A stretch of 64,000 bases of DNA from Platynereis dumerilii (GCA_026936325.1 JAPTHN010000006.1:26975608-27039607), one strand, 5' to 3'. Shown: positions 49,872 to 63,289, counted from the first letter of the stretch. The notes: generated by a model from the sequence alone, not told the origin. Numbers and translations are program-made.

Positions 49872-50754
49872 TGTAGAACTCAAAGTTCCAAGGATGACAA
49901 ATAGTGACGTTTCAGTTGCACATTTTATTCAGACGCTGACTTTACAGCCAGGTAAATCTGGAAACAATTAAACACAAATATAAATACTCATTCACACAAT
50001 CAACATTCACACAACTTACATACAAAGATCAGAGTAATGTCTAATAATGTCTAATAATTGTCATCATAATATCACATCACTAGCCATTGCATAGTGTGTA
50101 TAATCATAATAGATATAGGAAATAAAAGTATTTAACAACCTTGTAACCTTTGAGGTCATGAAGGTCACTATAAGTGGCAATGTAAATAAAAGTTGTAAGT
50201 AATACAATTAAGCAATATAACCAATTAAGTAATATAACCAATACAAGTAATATAACCAATACAAGTAAGCCTATGTTTAAATATGAATAAGGTTGATAAA
50301 GTCTATTAATAAGTACAAGTATGAATTAATATGAAACAATTATAAAATTAACTTACAGCAAGTGCAACTGCTGGAGGTTGTCTTTTAGTATGTGTCTTCT
50401 TCAATGTCTAATAGTGCAATCATGAATTTTAGAATGAACAGCTGACAAGAGAGGAAGCACACTTTCAAAGCTTTCACAGCTTTTGACAACTTAAACATAA
50501 AAGGGAGCTTGACTCAAACAATGTTAAACAATGTTAAACTGTGATTCTATGTTAGAATGAAACATCAGTTGTTATAACTGATTGACTTAAAGTAATGAAA
50601 TGACAACACAACACAGTAAACATGGACAGTTGTGAAACACAGATCCATAAAAGATCCAACAAGTAGTTAGGACTTAATGAATATGTCATGATCATGCTTA
50701 TATATAAATAAATAGTTGCACTCACAAAACCTAATCTGCGTGATGCAGATTATA
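49872..50754 (-). repeat. BEL/Pao 5' LTR
   Basis: 883 bp, matching the split 3' LTR except at about three positions. It is flanked on the outside by TAATA. On the minus strand it reads TATAATCTGC to GTTCTACA. As the 5' LTR it should carry the promoter, but I could not place a start site. Confidence 0.93.
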
Positions 50755-50759
50755 TAATA

Positions 50760-53132
50760 TGCTTGGACAGGAGGGCATTGACTATATCCAAGAAACAAGG
50801 AGCTTTGGTATGTACTTTGAAATGGTTTTCTGAAAGCTATAGTGCCCTTTCAGTAAAAGAATTTAGTCGTACTGTATGTGCCGAACAGACACCAACAAAC
50901 CATTTTCTTGAGAAAACTTGGACAGCAGGGAGGGGAAAGAGCAAACAGTGTCGCAGACTGATGGATATATAGATTTACAAACACCTGTTACTAAAACACA
51001 CAGTTTTTAAGCCAAAAACCAACCAGAGAACAGCCAGTGACGAGCAGAAATGGAAATTGCATTAAAATATGATAACAATAAGCACACTGTGTAAGTGAGC
51101 AGAGATCAAGTTTGTCCGTTAGCTTCCTAACTCAGCCTCCCAATAAATCTGCATGAAAATCAACCTCAGTTCCAGATAACCCAATCCTGATGGTAAACAA
51201 ATATTATTTGATATAGAACATAAATAGTCTTCCAAGAAAACTTCTGCAGACAGATAATTGTAATACTCTGCATTGAATTTGACAATATTATGCCACTAGC
51301 ATTTACTAGTCTCTGTACTGAGGGAAGGGACACCACAAAATGAGTATGTAAAAGTAACATAAAGGTACTTGAGGAACATATATAAATATAGAATGAAGGT
51401 TGAAGCAGTATGACACTGTTCTATGTACATTCCAGCATCATGAGTATGACAAAAGGCACAGAGATACATGAATGAGACAATAGACACCATGGTAAGCCTT
51501 GCATCTAAAAAAATTTGTTTAGAAGAAAAAGATCCAATAATTAATTCACCTCCAGTTTTACCTTGAAACAAAGTTAGTGTCAATGTCATTTTGATATATC
51601 GGGTGCGAACGTGACATTTTATTTGACTGTTTCCTCAATGACTGCTTGAATACATAATGAGATGTGAGCTGTAGACTTGGGAGCAGGTGTTGTTTTTTTG
51701 CCTCCTTTGTTATTACACACAATGTATTTGGCATATAGTGAATAAGAAAATGGTATTATGCAAGAGTTTTTTCGTTTTTATTGTAATATAAACCAAGTCT
51801 TTGCCTGAATATCTATTGAGCATGTACAGAGCTTAAATTGACAATGTAGGTCAACAGGTATAATATTTCATTGTATCTGTGAAGCCATACTCCAGGGCGT
51901 CATAGCATGATCATATGATGACCACTGGATGACCATTGCTTGTCCAACCTTCTTTGTTGTCCTCTCAAACAGGGTGTTGACCATACAGCATCAATGCATC
52001 ACCCATCGCAGATTAATCGCAAACAAGCAGACACACTCCAATCTTGTGGGAGAGGTTAGTGAATGCATCAGCAGCATTCTTCTATACATGAATGATTTTA
52101 TTTAACCAAAGTGCTGGTCACCATTTGGACGGCATGTTTGCTATGACTGTGTCTGAATGGCAAACATGATCGATGGACATTGCAATGGCCAGTAAGGTCA
52201 ATCTAACTTCCAACTGCTACAAAGCAAGCATTATGTTTTGTTTGTTACAGCAATTGGAAACTTAGAACATTTGGCATGAAATTAAATGGTCCTTATCAGA
52301 TGCAAAATACAAATGGCCAGTAATAGGTGATTATGTAATCACTTGAAAGCTAATTTCAACATTTGTTGTTATGTACAGCACTTACAATCCACGCAATTGA
52401 TGTGATCATGTGGAATTGTGATTTCATTTTGCCCATGTTGTAACTGGTGTTGTACAGATAGGGCTGGCTCAGTGTGACTCAGCATACATGTAGCTAACCC
52501 CTCTTGTCTGGCAATACAACATCCGTAGACCTTTTAACCTCTAAGTTCCATTTTATCGCACTTGTCTCTGATGCTGCATAATCCATTTGTGCCCTCTCCT
52601 CTCTCTCGGCTTCTTTGTTGTGATCTTGGGCTTATGTGCTATCATAACATCTCAAACGCAGTACTGGAACATTGAGAAGCAGAATTTGGCTTGAGCATTG
52701 AGAAACATATATTGTTTAGTCATCACCAGAGACAGAGAATAATGAGCACAGAAATGAGCACAGACAGCTAAGCTCCCACTATCACCCAGTGCTGCAGCTG
52801 CAAGAGGACAGTATCAGGACACTCTTTCTTCGGAGGGTGTCAGATCTCTGGAAATCACAAGAAACTCCAAAGTTGCTAAGATACTGTAGGTAGCAAGTTA
52901 TTCACACTCTGTCCTTTGAGGAAAAATATGCTTCTTTGCGTATCAGTTAGTATCCAGCTGTATGAATTTGTTAGTCACCATTCAGCTTTTGAGAAGTGTG
53001 TAAATGTGTAGTTGTGAACCTGTATTCAACCCCTCTTCCTGAGGTATTTTTTTTGCACTCAGCTTTTTCCAGACAAACTGGTGTTAAATCTAGCCAGAAG
53101 CAATTATTGATAACTACTCAAGCAGCATTCAC
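50760..53132. other. Non-coding stretch, no gene recognised
   Basis: No exon or structured repeat recognised. Confidence 0.5.
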
Positions 53133-53350
53133 TAATCAAATCAAAAACTCAAAATCAAATCATTTTATTTATAGTCATTTTTCGAGTTATAAACAAACAT
53201 TAGCCTCAAAGGCTGTTAACACGACTGTCTACAAAACTCAACAGTAGTAGTATGAAATAAAAACACAATGCTACAATTTTTACTAATCTCTGTAAGTCAA
53301 AGTCAAGAGTATATTTGATAGAACAGCTTTCGTTGTTCTCAGATAATGAG
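53133..53350 (-). mobile_element. LINE 3' end (minus strand) with TTTGATT-type tail
   Basis: Reading the minus strand, a 3' UTR with GCCTTTGAGGCTAATGTTTG and AAATAAAATGATTTGATTTT runs into an irregular tail of TTGATT/TTGAGT units at 53133-53160. It is the same layout as the other LINE tails here but with a different unit. The upstream extent is uncertain. The open frame of 177 codons at 53358-53891 on the same strand lies just upstream, but shows no RT motif. Confidence 0.6.
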
Positions 53351-56300
53351 ACCGCAGTTAGCAAGAAGAGACAAACCGAGTGGGTGGTGACAAACAAGGA
53401 GGACTAACACCAAGAACAAACAGGCAATAAGGAACCAAGGCAATGAGAACACTGCAGAACAGGATAATCTTCACCTCCTTTAGCCACAAACTGATTGTTT
53501 TTGAAGCCTTCAGAGATTTTCCTAATTTCCTTAAATGGTTTCTCATTTTCTGTAAAGAGGGATTACTAAACGAGATTCCTGACACCAAACCGGCCGTGAC
53601 AACGTCTTGCAAGAGCTTTAAGGAGCATCCTTTCCCACTAAGACATTTAAGGCCTTGTAAAACCATGCACCAGCCAAATCCCTCAGTGCTAAATTTAACC
53701 ATTTTTATACAACAATGAATCTTCCCAAATTTTGAAGTAGAAGGCTGAAAAAGATTATTTTGAAGTAGAAGGCAGAAAAGATAATTCAATAAATTATGGC
53801 ATGACAATGCTCTTTTCAGAGCAGAATTGATTCTCCATTCTGAGATTGTCTTCAGGGTTCTTTTTAGGATGGTAGGAGTATAACAAGACATCTTTTGTCA
53901 TTGGTGAAAGGCAACTTGGACACCATTAGCACAATCATACGATGGCCTGGTGGCAGTCTCGGTCAGTTATGAGAAAACAAGAGTTTGGCTTTAGCCCTGT
54001 CAAGGGGTGAAGCTTAACTTAACCCCAGTATCTGCTGTGCTCGCCGAAACCAACACCCTTGATAAATGGGGGCTAACTTGCTGAACGGAAATGGTCAGGG
54101 GAGGTTACCACCACTTCCAGCAGCCACATTCAATCCAAATCAGCTTATAAGGCGCACAAGCAGGTTAATCTCTTGAAACCTACATCTCCATTGCTACCAT
54201 TTCCAGAGGTTAGATGGAGGTTTGACTCCAAACAATAAGATACAGCATGAACATCAGCAATCATGACAGAGGGGTTTTGGGATATTGATAATTTACATTA
54301 TACTTAAGGTCAGCCAAACAGAATCACTTATCTTTGTTGCCGGAGTATTTCAATGACAAATGGAGCTGATAGCTATAATATTGGTATATATGATGTGTGA
54401 CATTATGAGAGCTACAATTCATCATCTAATGGGGAAAATTGAGCACTAATATTAATGGAAACTAAACACAGCAGCCAATTTAGTGGCAGGCAAAATTAGA
54501 AATATGATTGCACCCTGAGGAACCCCAGAGCACTATGCCACACAGTCGACTGAGGCAGTATATATGAGAAAGTAATTGATACTGCGTGACCAGCATCCAG
54601 TAATGAAATTTAAATTTCCAAGTGTCACTTAAGATGCAGCATATTGTTCCCCCATAATAGATATTGCCAGGATGCACTCTATCTGACTTAGCGAACCTTC
54701 TGTTAGCCACTGGAAAGACCCTGGGTGTACACTATGACAAATGTGTCTGCATTGCTCCATGATATGCTCAATAGGAATATGCCATAGACGTACTTACATC
54801 ATAAAACTGTCTGGTATGAGGACAACAGTTGCCCAGCCAGGCACAGTGAATGGTCGCTCTTATATGATAAAAGGTGGCATCCATTGAGGAGTACAAGGCA
54901 TACCCCATACATAACGACTAGCACACAACTCTGGGCTTTTACATCATCCAACCACAAAGAGGGATGTAAAAATGATAGGTGGCATCTGCGGTGAGACTTT
55001 TGACATCACTTAATGGTTGCCAAAAAAAAAAAGTTTATTCAGCACAACGAAGCCCGGAAGACCTCACTTCAATCTTGTTCCGTTTAATTAATGCCTTTCC
55101 CAACTGCCTGCAGGCATCAATAGCAAGCTATTTTCTAATTTTATTAATTACTGTCAGCAGCATAATGCACAGGATGGACAGGCCCTGCAATGGCCTGCAT
55201 AAATAACACAGAAGGCCATCCATTAGACAACTGGTACATGCCTTGAACCTCAACAAATCAAGACATTCCACTTGAGATCGATCAACTTCATTACAGATCC
55301 ATTTACATATCACCAATTCACCATGTCTGAGCTTTTAAAGGAAATTTCATAACAATTTTCTCACCCCAAGGCACAATGAACCCAGCTTAATCTCCATTCA
55401 GCATCACATAAACAATACAAGAAGAGTTGCATCCGACACTAATCATTCCTACCTGAAATGGAAATATATTCATCATCTATTTCAGTTGTGCTTTGTAAAA
55501 CCATGATACATCCAGGCTCAGATAGGAACCAAGAAGCTGAACAAGTGACTTGCATGGGAATTTCCCAAAATGAGCCATGAACATGAACATGAGGCCAATA
55601 TGGCCACGATAATATGCAGAGCCCCATCAGCCCAGCAACTCTGCAAGTCTACCGAAGGACATATGCCCTGTACACACTGCCCGCTTGGGCCTAGTAGGCA
55701 GTACTGGGTGGTTTAGGCTCCCCTCATGTCCATATGGAACCCATTAGCAGTCAACTAAGATCCTACCCAATAACAGTCAACAGGCTACACCAGGCTGGCT
55801 CATGGTCCAATCAGGCACCCCACCTAAATCTAACTGAAGGTGATGTTATCCATCAGTTAACTGGTTCCCAATCCTCAACATGGTTTTCAAGGGCAGTCAA
55901 ACTGACAGTAGCAGAATTTCAACATGCAGTAGAATGGGAATGTCAAACAGACACCGCGCCAAAGACTTAGAGACAGACCTCAGTCACCACATGAAAGAAA
56001 AGGGAATGAAGAATATGATTAATTGGTCTGACTGTCCATCTTCCCCCAGTGTTTATATTAGCCCTTTGACTACCTTCTTTTTCCCTTTACTTCCAGAACA
56101 ACTTTTAACTAGTCCTCAGCCTTCCAAATCCCCCTTGCATATGCAATACCACGCCTGCTGGCCACACCATCCATGCAGATCCATCCACCTGACACCCGGG
56201 GGACAGTACAGGACTAGTAGGGGGCAGAAGGGTTTGCGTCTAATCAAATCAATGTCTCCTGATAATATCTTTTCCCACTTTCAGTGATTTGAAAGGCTTA

Positions 56301-56926
56301 TCAAAACAGTGAGACACATATATATGCATGTATCTGAATCTGAACAATAGATACTGATACTTATATAATCCTTCAGACAATACTGCATAATTCAAATTTT
56401 CAATGTGATAACCCGTCCAAGATAACAACAACTGTTAGCAGCAACTGTAGCATGAGTAGCTGCAGTTATTCTGAACAGATGCAATGTAACACCAGCAGGA
56501 AGAAAGTAACACTTGGTGAAACATTGTCTTCATGATGGTGGGATAATGGACATCACACCAACACAAGCAACAAGGCAATTTCCAAGGCACCAGCAGACAG
56601 AGCCTGTTCGCCAGCCTACAGAAAGAGCCAGGCATGTAGCAGGGCCCTTCCGGTTGCGTGGAGAGACAGGCCTCTTATGACTCAATTAGCCTCGAAACCA
56701 GTTTGATAACCACTTACCAGGCATCCAGCTCTTCCTTTAACCAGGTTTGCTTTCAGTCTGGTCAATAGCACTATGACTACATAATATTATATACATTGCA
56801 TTGGAGGTAGCCCTCTTCCACTATTTAGGATTTGTATCTGCAACCTTAAATGCATTCATATGACTGTTTTTCACAGAAAGAACAGTTCCAAGTAAAGGCA
56901 CAGTGTATGTTAAAGTGGTAAAATGC
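53351..56926. other. Non-coding stretch, no gene recognised
   Basis: An unrecognised minus-strand open frame (53358-53891, 177 codons) is the longest here. It has no motif I can name and may be chance or the unrecognised 3' part of a LINE. The rest holds nothing identifiable. Confidence 0.45.
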
Positions 56927-57713
56927 TTAAAACAGTTGTGCCAGTAGGTAAAATTTTAGGCCTAATGGATTCTGTGTGGTGCACAGGGTCCAGCATGAGG
57001 CAGCTATTGAGGCTCTATCCTTATGATGACACACTGTTTGGCCCAAGACATAACAATAGCATAGCGGCTGAGAGCATGTTATGTTATGAATAATTCAAGT
57101 ATGTGAGACTAAAACTTTGCCGTCATAACAAGAGAACCACAGAACTTTGTCAACCAGTGACAATCACACATAGCACTCTGCCTTACTATACACCATTATG
57201 AACATGATGCAGCTAAGCTAATATAATGCATTAGCCTTATGGCTTCCATGTGTAGACGTAATCCTACAGAGTACCTCAATAAGACCACAATATAAATACA
57301 AGTGCTATTTTCATAATAATTCATTAAAACAGTTGTGCCAGTAGGTAAAATTTTAGGCCTAATGGATTCTGTGTGGTGCACAGGGTCCTGCATGAGGCAG
57401 CTATTGAGGCTCTATCCTTATGATGACACACTGTTTGGCCCAAGACATAACAATAGCATAGCGGCTGAGAGCATGTTATGTTATGAATAATTCAAGTATG
57501 TGAGACTAAAACTTTGCCGTCATAACAAGAGAACCACAGAACTTTGTCAACCAGTGACAATCACACATAGCACTCTGCCTTACTATACACCATTATGAAC
57601 ATGATGCAGCTAAGCTAATATAATGCATTAGCCTTATGGCTTCCATGTGTAGACGTAATCCTACAGAGTACCTCAATAAGACCACAATATAAATACAAGT
57701 GCTATTTTCATAT
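56927..57713. repeat. Fresh tandem duplication, unit of 397 bp
   Basis: The unit starting TTAAAACAGTTGTGCC occurs at 56927 and again at 57324, with the second copy running to about 57710. The copies differ at one position that I found (GTCCAGCATG versus GTCCTGCATG). The second copy lacks the last ~10 bp. It is a recent head-to-tail duplication. Confidence 0.92.
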
Positions 57714-59579
57714 TTTTGAAACAGATAGATTGATTCAGTGAAGATGAAGCCACAAATATAGTTGCAAGTAATACTAAGGAGTATGGCAAGGTCACACGAT
57801 AAAACCAGCACTAACAATGACCTATAAATACATTCAAGTGCAGCAATAAATACGAGTAACATTTTTACAGTGTTTCTCTACCACAGATTGAATGTGTGGA
57901 GGTTAAACCACCAAATAGACAATTTTAGAAACCTAACGGCACCTTCTATTCCTTCTCACATGTTAGACGACCATCAAAGTAAGTTGTCTTTTATCTCATC
58001 CATTGCAAAATATTTCTCAACTCAAAAATCAGAAGGAAATATAAACCAACTACGTAAATATAGCAAATACTTCCATCAACAACATGGCTGACAGTGAATA
58101 TTAATTTTTGCCGGGCATAGTAATGCGGTTAATAGGAATGGAATTAAGTTCTGAATCTGCAAATATGGGCTTTGCGAAGGTGTTCATTTTTCTTCATGTA
58201 TTTGGGACACTTGATAATTATTCAATTGTTCTTGTAATGAACACCTAACACCACTGAGCAAGTGCGTGAGATTCTCTTGTCAAATAAAAATCCTTTGATG
58301 TACTCACTTGGCTGGAATCACTCAATAAATCTGTAAATAAGACCAGCCTAGGCTGCATTCTGTGGGATAAATGCAATCCTGCAATTACTTGGGGCCATTG
58401 CATGGGAAGGGAGGAACGCAGAGCATTGGCAGGCTCAACAGAATAGACACGTCCTGCCGAAGGACATGCGGCCAAACCCTCTACAATGTATGTGCAGAGC
58501 CGTTAACAAGTACTTGGAATTTACTGATACTGGAAAGTACTGAACCCAAAAGTACTGTACTGGTTCCCAGTAATATGAAAAAAGTACTTGAAATTTTAAG
58601 TACTTTTTAAGTACTGTCAGTAAAAAAAGCCAACATAACAGCCTATGTTTAGTGCCTTTTCACAAGACATTGTTATAATCAAAAATTCATGATCAACACC
58701 TGTGGTCAATATCAATGCTGAAGGCACGAAAAATTAGTGTCTCGTCTGAAAATGACAGAAACCTCTGAATATGTTGATCTGGAAAAACATTTTAAGGACA
58801 ACCTCAGCTGTTGTAGTAACAGATACATTGTATGTGAAGCCCTGAAAAGCATGTGAGATTTTGAGTAAGACCAAAGAAAGCTCTGAAAAACCCTGAAGAA
58901 TGAGTGGTCAAGAATGCCATGAAGAATGGAACCCCTACCAAATGCGGAATATGTACAGGACTGGTCTGGACTGCGGTACGCAAAGAAGGAAGAACAAAGC
59001 AGCCCCTTCATCTCATCTGCAGCAAATGAAAGTGGGATCGGAACATAGTAAACTTAATTGTGGATACTAAGGAGGCAGGATGTCTGTGAGAATGTTAATA
59101 AAGAGGATTCATTTGGGACAGCTGATTTAATAGAAGGGTTACATGAGAGAAATACGCGAGAAATGCATGGCACAAGTGGATCTGGTGTTTTAGGACGGTT
59201 GAGATATTTGGAAATAGTAGTTGCATACCATAAATATGGCATTCCTTACATAAAGCCTCATTCTTCGAACTCAAGCTAAGTGAATAAGAAACCCTGTTAA
59301 AACTTTTTCATGGCGACACTGATTTACATGCATTCTACACAGACATATAATATTTCAGCGAAGAACAAAACGGTATAAAAAGTGAGAAATATCACAAAAG
59401 TTAGAGCAACCAAAGAATGCAGATGCTTCCCTAAGTACTATTCCGTAGTGCTTTCTTGTTCGACACACTATACAGCAAACGTGAAGTCAAAAGGAGTATT
59501 GATGGTTGCTATTTCTGCACATCACAGCCCTGTGGAAAAATGCTGATGTCCGTTTAAAAAATATTAGACATCACCAAGA
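57714..59579. other. Non-coding stretch with an AGTACT-rich patch
   Basis: No gene recognised. Between 58508 and 58615 the palindromic core AGTACT occurs about seven times, with CAAGTACTT and TAAGTACTT forms. Such patches occur inside some DNA-transposon-derived repeats, but no termini were found. Confidence 0.45.
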
Positions 59580-59589
59580 TACTTATACC

Positions 59590-59880
59590 ATTGGGAAAAC
59601 TGGTATCTAACTGACAATATTGCATGTTGGCGCCCTGCTAAGGATTGACATTGTTTAGAACAGCACACAAACAATGAGGTAATGGTTTGTTTTGCTAAAA
59701 TTATAAGTTAAAACAAATAATAGAAGAAGCATAATATGCTTCTTCTATTATTTGTTTTAACTTAGCATATGATGTCTAAGTCAGTTAGACACCTCTTTGT
59801 CGGGTCCTAACATGCATTTTTGTCGGGATCTAACTGACAAAAATGCATGTTAGAACCCTCCAAAATCGGTGTCTAACTAA
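59590..59880. repeat. Cluster of inverted repeats (palindromic MITE-like region)
   Basis: Several complementary blocks overlap. CTAACATGCATTTTTGTC pairs with GACAAAAATGCATGTTAG (about 59808-59856), and GTTAGACACC (about 59785) pairs with GGTGTCTAAC (about 59869). A related CTAACTGACAATATTGCATG lies at about 59608. With the perfect palindrome at 59704-59764 the whole stretch could fold into hairpins. Outer borders are not certain and no target duplication was found. Confidence 0.65.
59704..59764. repeat. Perfect 61-bp palindrome (29-bp arms, 3-bp centre)
   Basis: The arm reads TAAGTTAAAACAAATAATAG, then AAGAAGCAT, followed by AAT and the exact complement. No mismatch was seen. It is much longer than chance would give in 64 kb. 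Confidence 0.93.
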
Positions 59881-62800
59881 TACCATGACATGTATCTCCA
59901 ACTTGAATGGCCAAGCAAGAATACCGAAGGAATATCTACTGTATAGTATTAAGGGCAAAGGAATATGCATGGTATTAAGGGAAAGCCACATGAGTCTGCT
60001 TATTGGGCTCTTGTGTCCCTGACAGCTTTTACAAGGTGACAAGTCCTGTGCAATATAGCTGAGCCTCTGTTGACAAGCACATATGTTGTGGTATGCAGGG
60101 ATGTAGATTTTCTTCAGCCAAAAAACGTGTAGCCATCACACAGAGATTACTGCTGCAAGCCCACTGCTCCACTGAGGGACAGATTAGAGGCTGCACAATC
60201 AAGGGGTACACCAGTGGCATACACATTACAACAGTGGGATGGGTGTTTGCTGGGCTTTAACTCCAGCACTGTTGTACTGATAAGCCTTACTAGGACAGGC
60301 ACTGTTTGGCAAGACAGTGATAATGAAATGTAATGCAATTTAGCAATGTATGAAACATCAGGTAGCTTGCTCATGTCTTAGTTGCATGACTGGGAGGGCC
60401 CAAGTGGTTGGCAGCCAAATGTGTTAAAAATGCAAATGAAACGTGAACATTAAAGCAATGCCATTAAGCATATTGGGAGGGACCTTTCACTTGACCAGAC
60501 ATTGCTGAGATGAGCATCAAATTTGATATGTCATTTATAATGCATGCAGAATTGGACTGGCTGAGAAAAAGTTGTCTCAGTTCCATGCACCATTGTTAGT
60601 CACACAAATTTACTTCAGTTTAGGGGTCTGACCACTGCACTTTATATGGTCCTAAATATGTATTTCTGTCACAGTTGTGTTTCAGTGACACGGGTCTACT
60701 ATACAGGGGAATTGGCCAAATTGGGCACAGCATTTGTGCCAGACAGGAATTCACGCAGGAGAGACTTGGTGAAAGAGGGTGAAAAATGAGGGAGGGAAAA
60801 AGCAAGGGGGAGGAGGGACCAGTGTGGGAGGGCTTTGAGGACTGGTGAAGCACTGGAAAACTTCCGCTATGGAGGTGGTTCTGTTTTCTGCCTATGAGGG
60901 ACCAATTTTAAATAAAACTCTGCAATGTTGCATTTCTGTGGTAATCGGTAAACACAAAACAAACATCTACTGATTTCACAAGCTACAGCACAGGCTCCAT
61001 TGCAACATCAAAAACACATAAATTGAATGCAGAGGATAGTGCATCCAGTTGATTCGAATTTTTCGATTACTTCTAGAGAAATTTGCTGGAAAAAATACAA
61101 TATTAGATTTCACAGAGTTAATCAAGTGCAACTTAGAAGCTTTTCAGTAATTTTTAAAGGAAATCTTTTACAACATACAAATTACTACTTTCTGTATCAC
61201 TGCAAAAGCATACAAACCAAATGCAAAGTATAGAGTGCACTTGTTCTGCAGTCGGTTGGCATGATTTGAATGTTCTGTTAACTTCTACAGAAATTTGTTG
61301 AAAAATACAATATTAGATTTCACAGAGTGAATCAAGTGCAACTTGGAATTTTCTTGGTAAGCTTTAAAGGAAATTCCTACAACATACAAATTACTACAAT
61401 GCACTAGAACTGCATCACAGGCCAACAAGGACATGCTAATACGATGCTACTGTAAGTGAGAAAATCTTTCCTCGGACATTATTTGCCAAGTGTGTCTTAT
61501 TTCTAGACACTTCATCACAGCAGACAAATTACAAAAGTTAACTGGACACAATTGGATTGATTTAGTATTTGAAGTTGTCTTGAGCGAGTCAGAATCTGAT
61601 GTCAGTCAATTCTTATGGAGACATAGTTCACTGAGTCCAACTTGACATTAACAATAGGTGGCGACCTACATGCAGCTCATCCACTCATGCATCTCCATTC
61701 ATCATTCTCTCCATTTCTTTCACTGTTTTTACAGGCTTGACATTAGGATAATGCCAAGTCTTCGACCAGTTAAATCATAAATTAGATTTACATGTATTTC
61801 TAAAAGTGTTTGCGAAATCAATATGTAACATATTCTATAAATTAATTTTCATTTGAATATACCATTTAATCTGGCATTCATCATTTGCAGATGTTTTGGG
61901 ACGAAACCTCGCAGTTGTTCATGCCTACAAAGCTAGGGATATATAAATATTCATAGGCTAAGCTTTGACACGAACTCCTGGGAGGTTCTATAGGGATTTG
62001 TCACTTGAAGTGCTTTAATTGTTCAGTGAAGAAAACTGAAACAATCAACTATGTAACACAAAACAACTATGAACCAAGTTGACATTGATTAGCAAGACAT
62101 TTAGGATTATTAGTGCATTAACCCATCATCATTAACAACACATGCTTTGTGTATTTAAGTTATGTTTATTTCAGCTTAAAGCGTTGTTGTGCTATTTTCC
62201 TCAATGTTAGGATACACATGTATTACAGGCACTGAAATCCAGCAGTTAAGGGGATCAGTGAGTGGAATAGTTGTCACACCAACAACTATTGCAACCCATG
62301 CAGGCTGGGCCCCAATGTTCTGCTAATCTTGCAAACATACTATCACAGGAAGTAACTACAATAGTTTTATAGAATTATTGCTCATGCTTTGCGCTGACAT
62401 TTCTGCCGCAAAGAAGTCAACAGAAGTAATTTAGAGAACTCATAGTGAATTGTATTGTAGCATTTGAAAGGTTTGAATTGTGTTTGAAGCCCATTTAAAT
62501 TTGGCCCAGGGGGAGGCAGATCATGTGTTGGAACAGCCAGCTGCAGTAAACAGAAGGCTAAATAGGATTATTACTCTCATATTAATGACATTTTAATCTG
62601 TAAACTGTGTTAGATAAGTCAAGTTGGTCTAATACTATTTATTTGTTATGCAAGCAGTGGATGACACTTTGTTAAAATGTCAAAAAGTGATTTTTTGTGG
62701 AACCCTCACACAAGCAGACTGCCACATTTTGTGTGGACAGTGCTGCCATCTTTGCCCACTGTGAGTTGTTGTCCCTTGTTGGCGATTGTTTCATATCTTT

Positions 62801-63289
62801 GCACTGTTGTTTATATGTTGTTGTTATTATTATTTGATTTTCTTGTGATTCATGCACAACGTCAATTTATGTCATATCGAACAACAATGATCTTGTTATG
62901 CAAGCAACAATCTCTATTTATGTGACACCAGATGATATTGAAAAAATAAGTGAAACTTGAACGGACAAAGGAAAACACAAAAATATGTTCCGGTAAAAAG
63001 ACAGTTTGTGGCTCATTGGGGAAATAAGCAACATCAAGCATGACAAATGAGTAAAACATCTCTTTGCAAAGTTTCTTTTTGTGAAAGTACATAAAAATCT
63101 AAGCTATACATCATTGCAAGTGAAGACAAGAGTCTATGATGAATAGATATTATTTTTACCCAAAGGTAAATTTGAAGAAAAGTTACTTTCTCAACAACTC
63201 ATTATACTGTGCGGAACTTTTTACCAGACTATTAGTTAGTATCAATTCTGTTCAACTATGCTCTTGGATAGTGGTTTCTAGTTAGTATA
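59881..63289. other. Non-coding stretch with one diverged duplication
   Basis: A segment near 61075-61190 is repeated, with divergence, near 61285-61400. Both contain AATACAATATTAGATTTCAC, AATCAAGTGCAACTT and CAACATACAAATTACTAC. No gene was recognised in it or in the rest of the stretch. Confidence 0.55.

Larger units (their letters stand above)
43096..50754 (-). mobile_element. BEL/Pao LTR retrotransposon, young but broken
   Basis: A minus-strand LTR element with 883-bp LTRs, flanked by a 5-bp target duplication TAATA (43091-43095 and 50755-50759). The 5' LTR is 49872-50754. The 3' LTR is 43096-46579, split by a later 2593-bp foldback insertion. Parts seen: gag, zinc knuckles, aspartic protease and remnants of the reverse-transcriptase region, then a polypurine tract against the 3' LTR. 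No integrase region was recognised. The internal part is only about 3.3 kb. It is broken, with perhaps two or three breaks in its polymerase region. The two LTRs differ at about 3 of 883 positions, so the insertion is recent on the scale of genome decay. Confidence 0.9.

Noticed and set aside
53358-53891. Minus-strand open frame of 177 codons just upstream of a LINE tail
   Set aside because: It contains no RT or other recognisable motif; it might be an unrecognised part of that LINE, but I cannot support a call.
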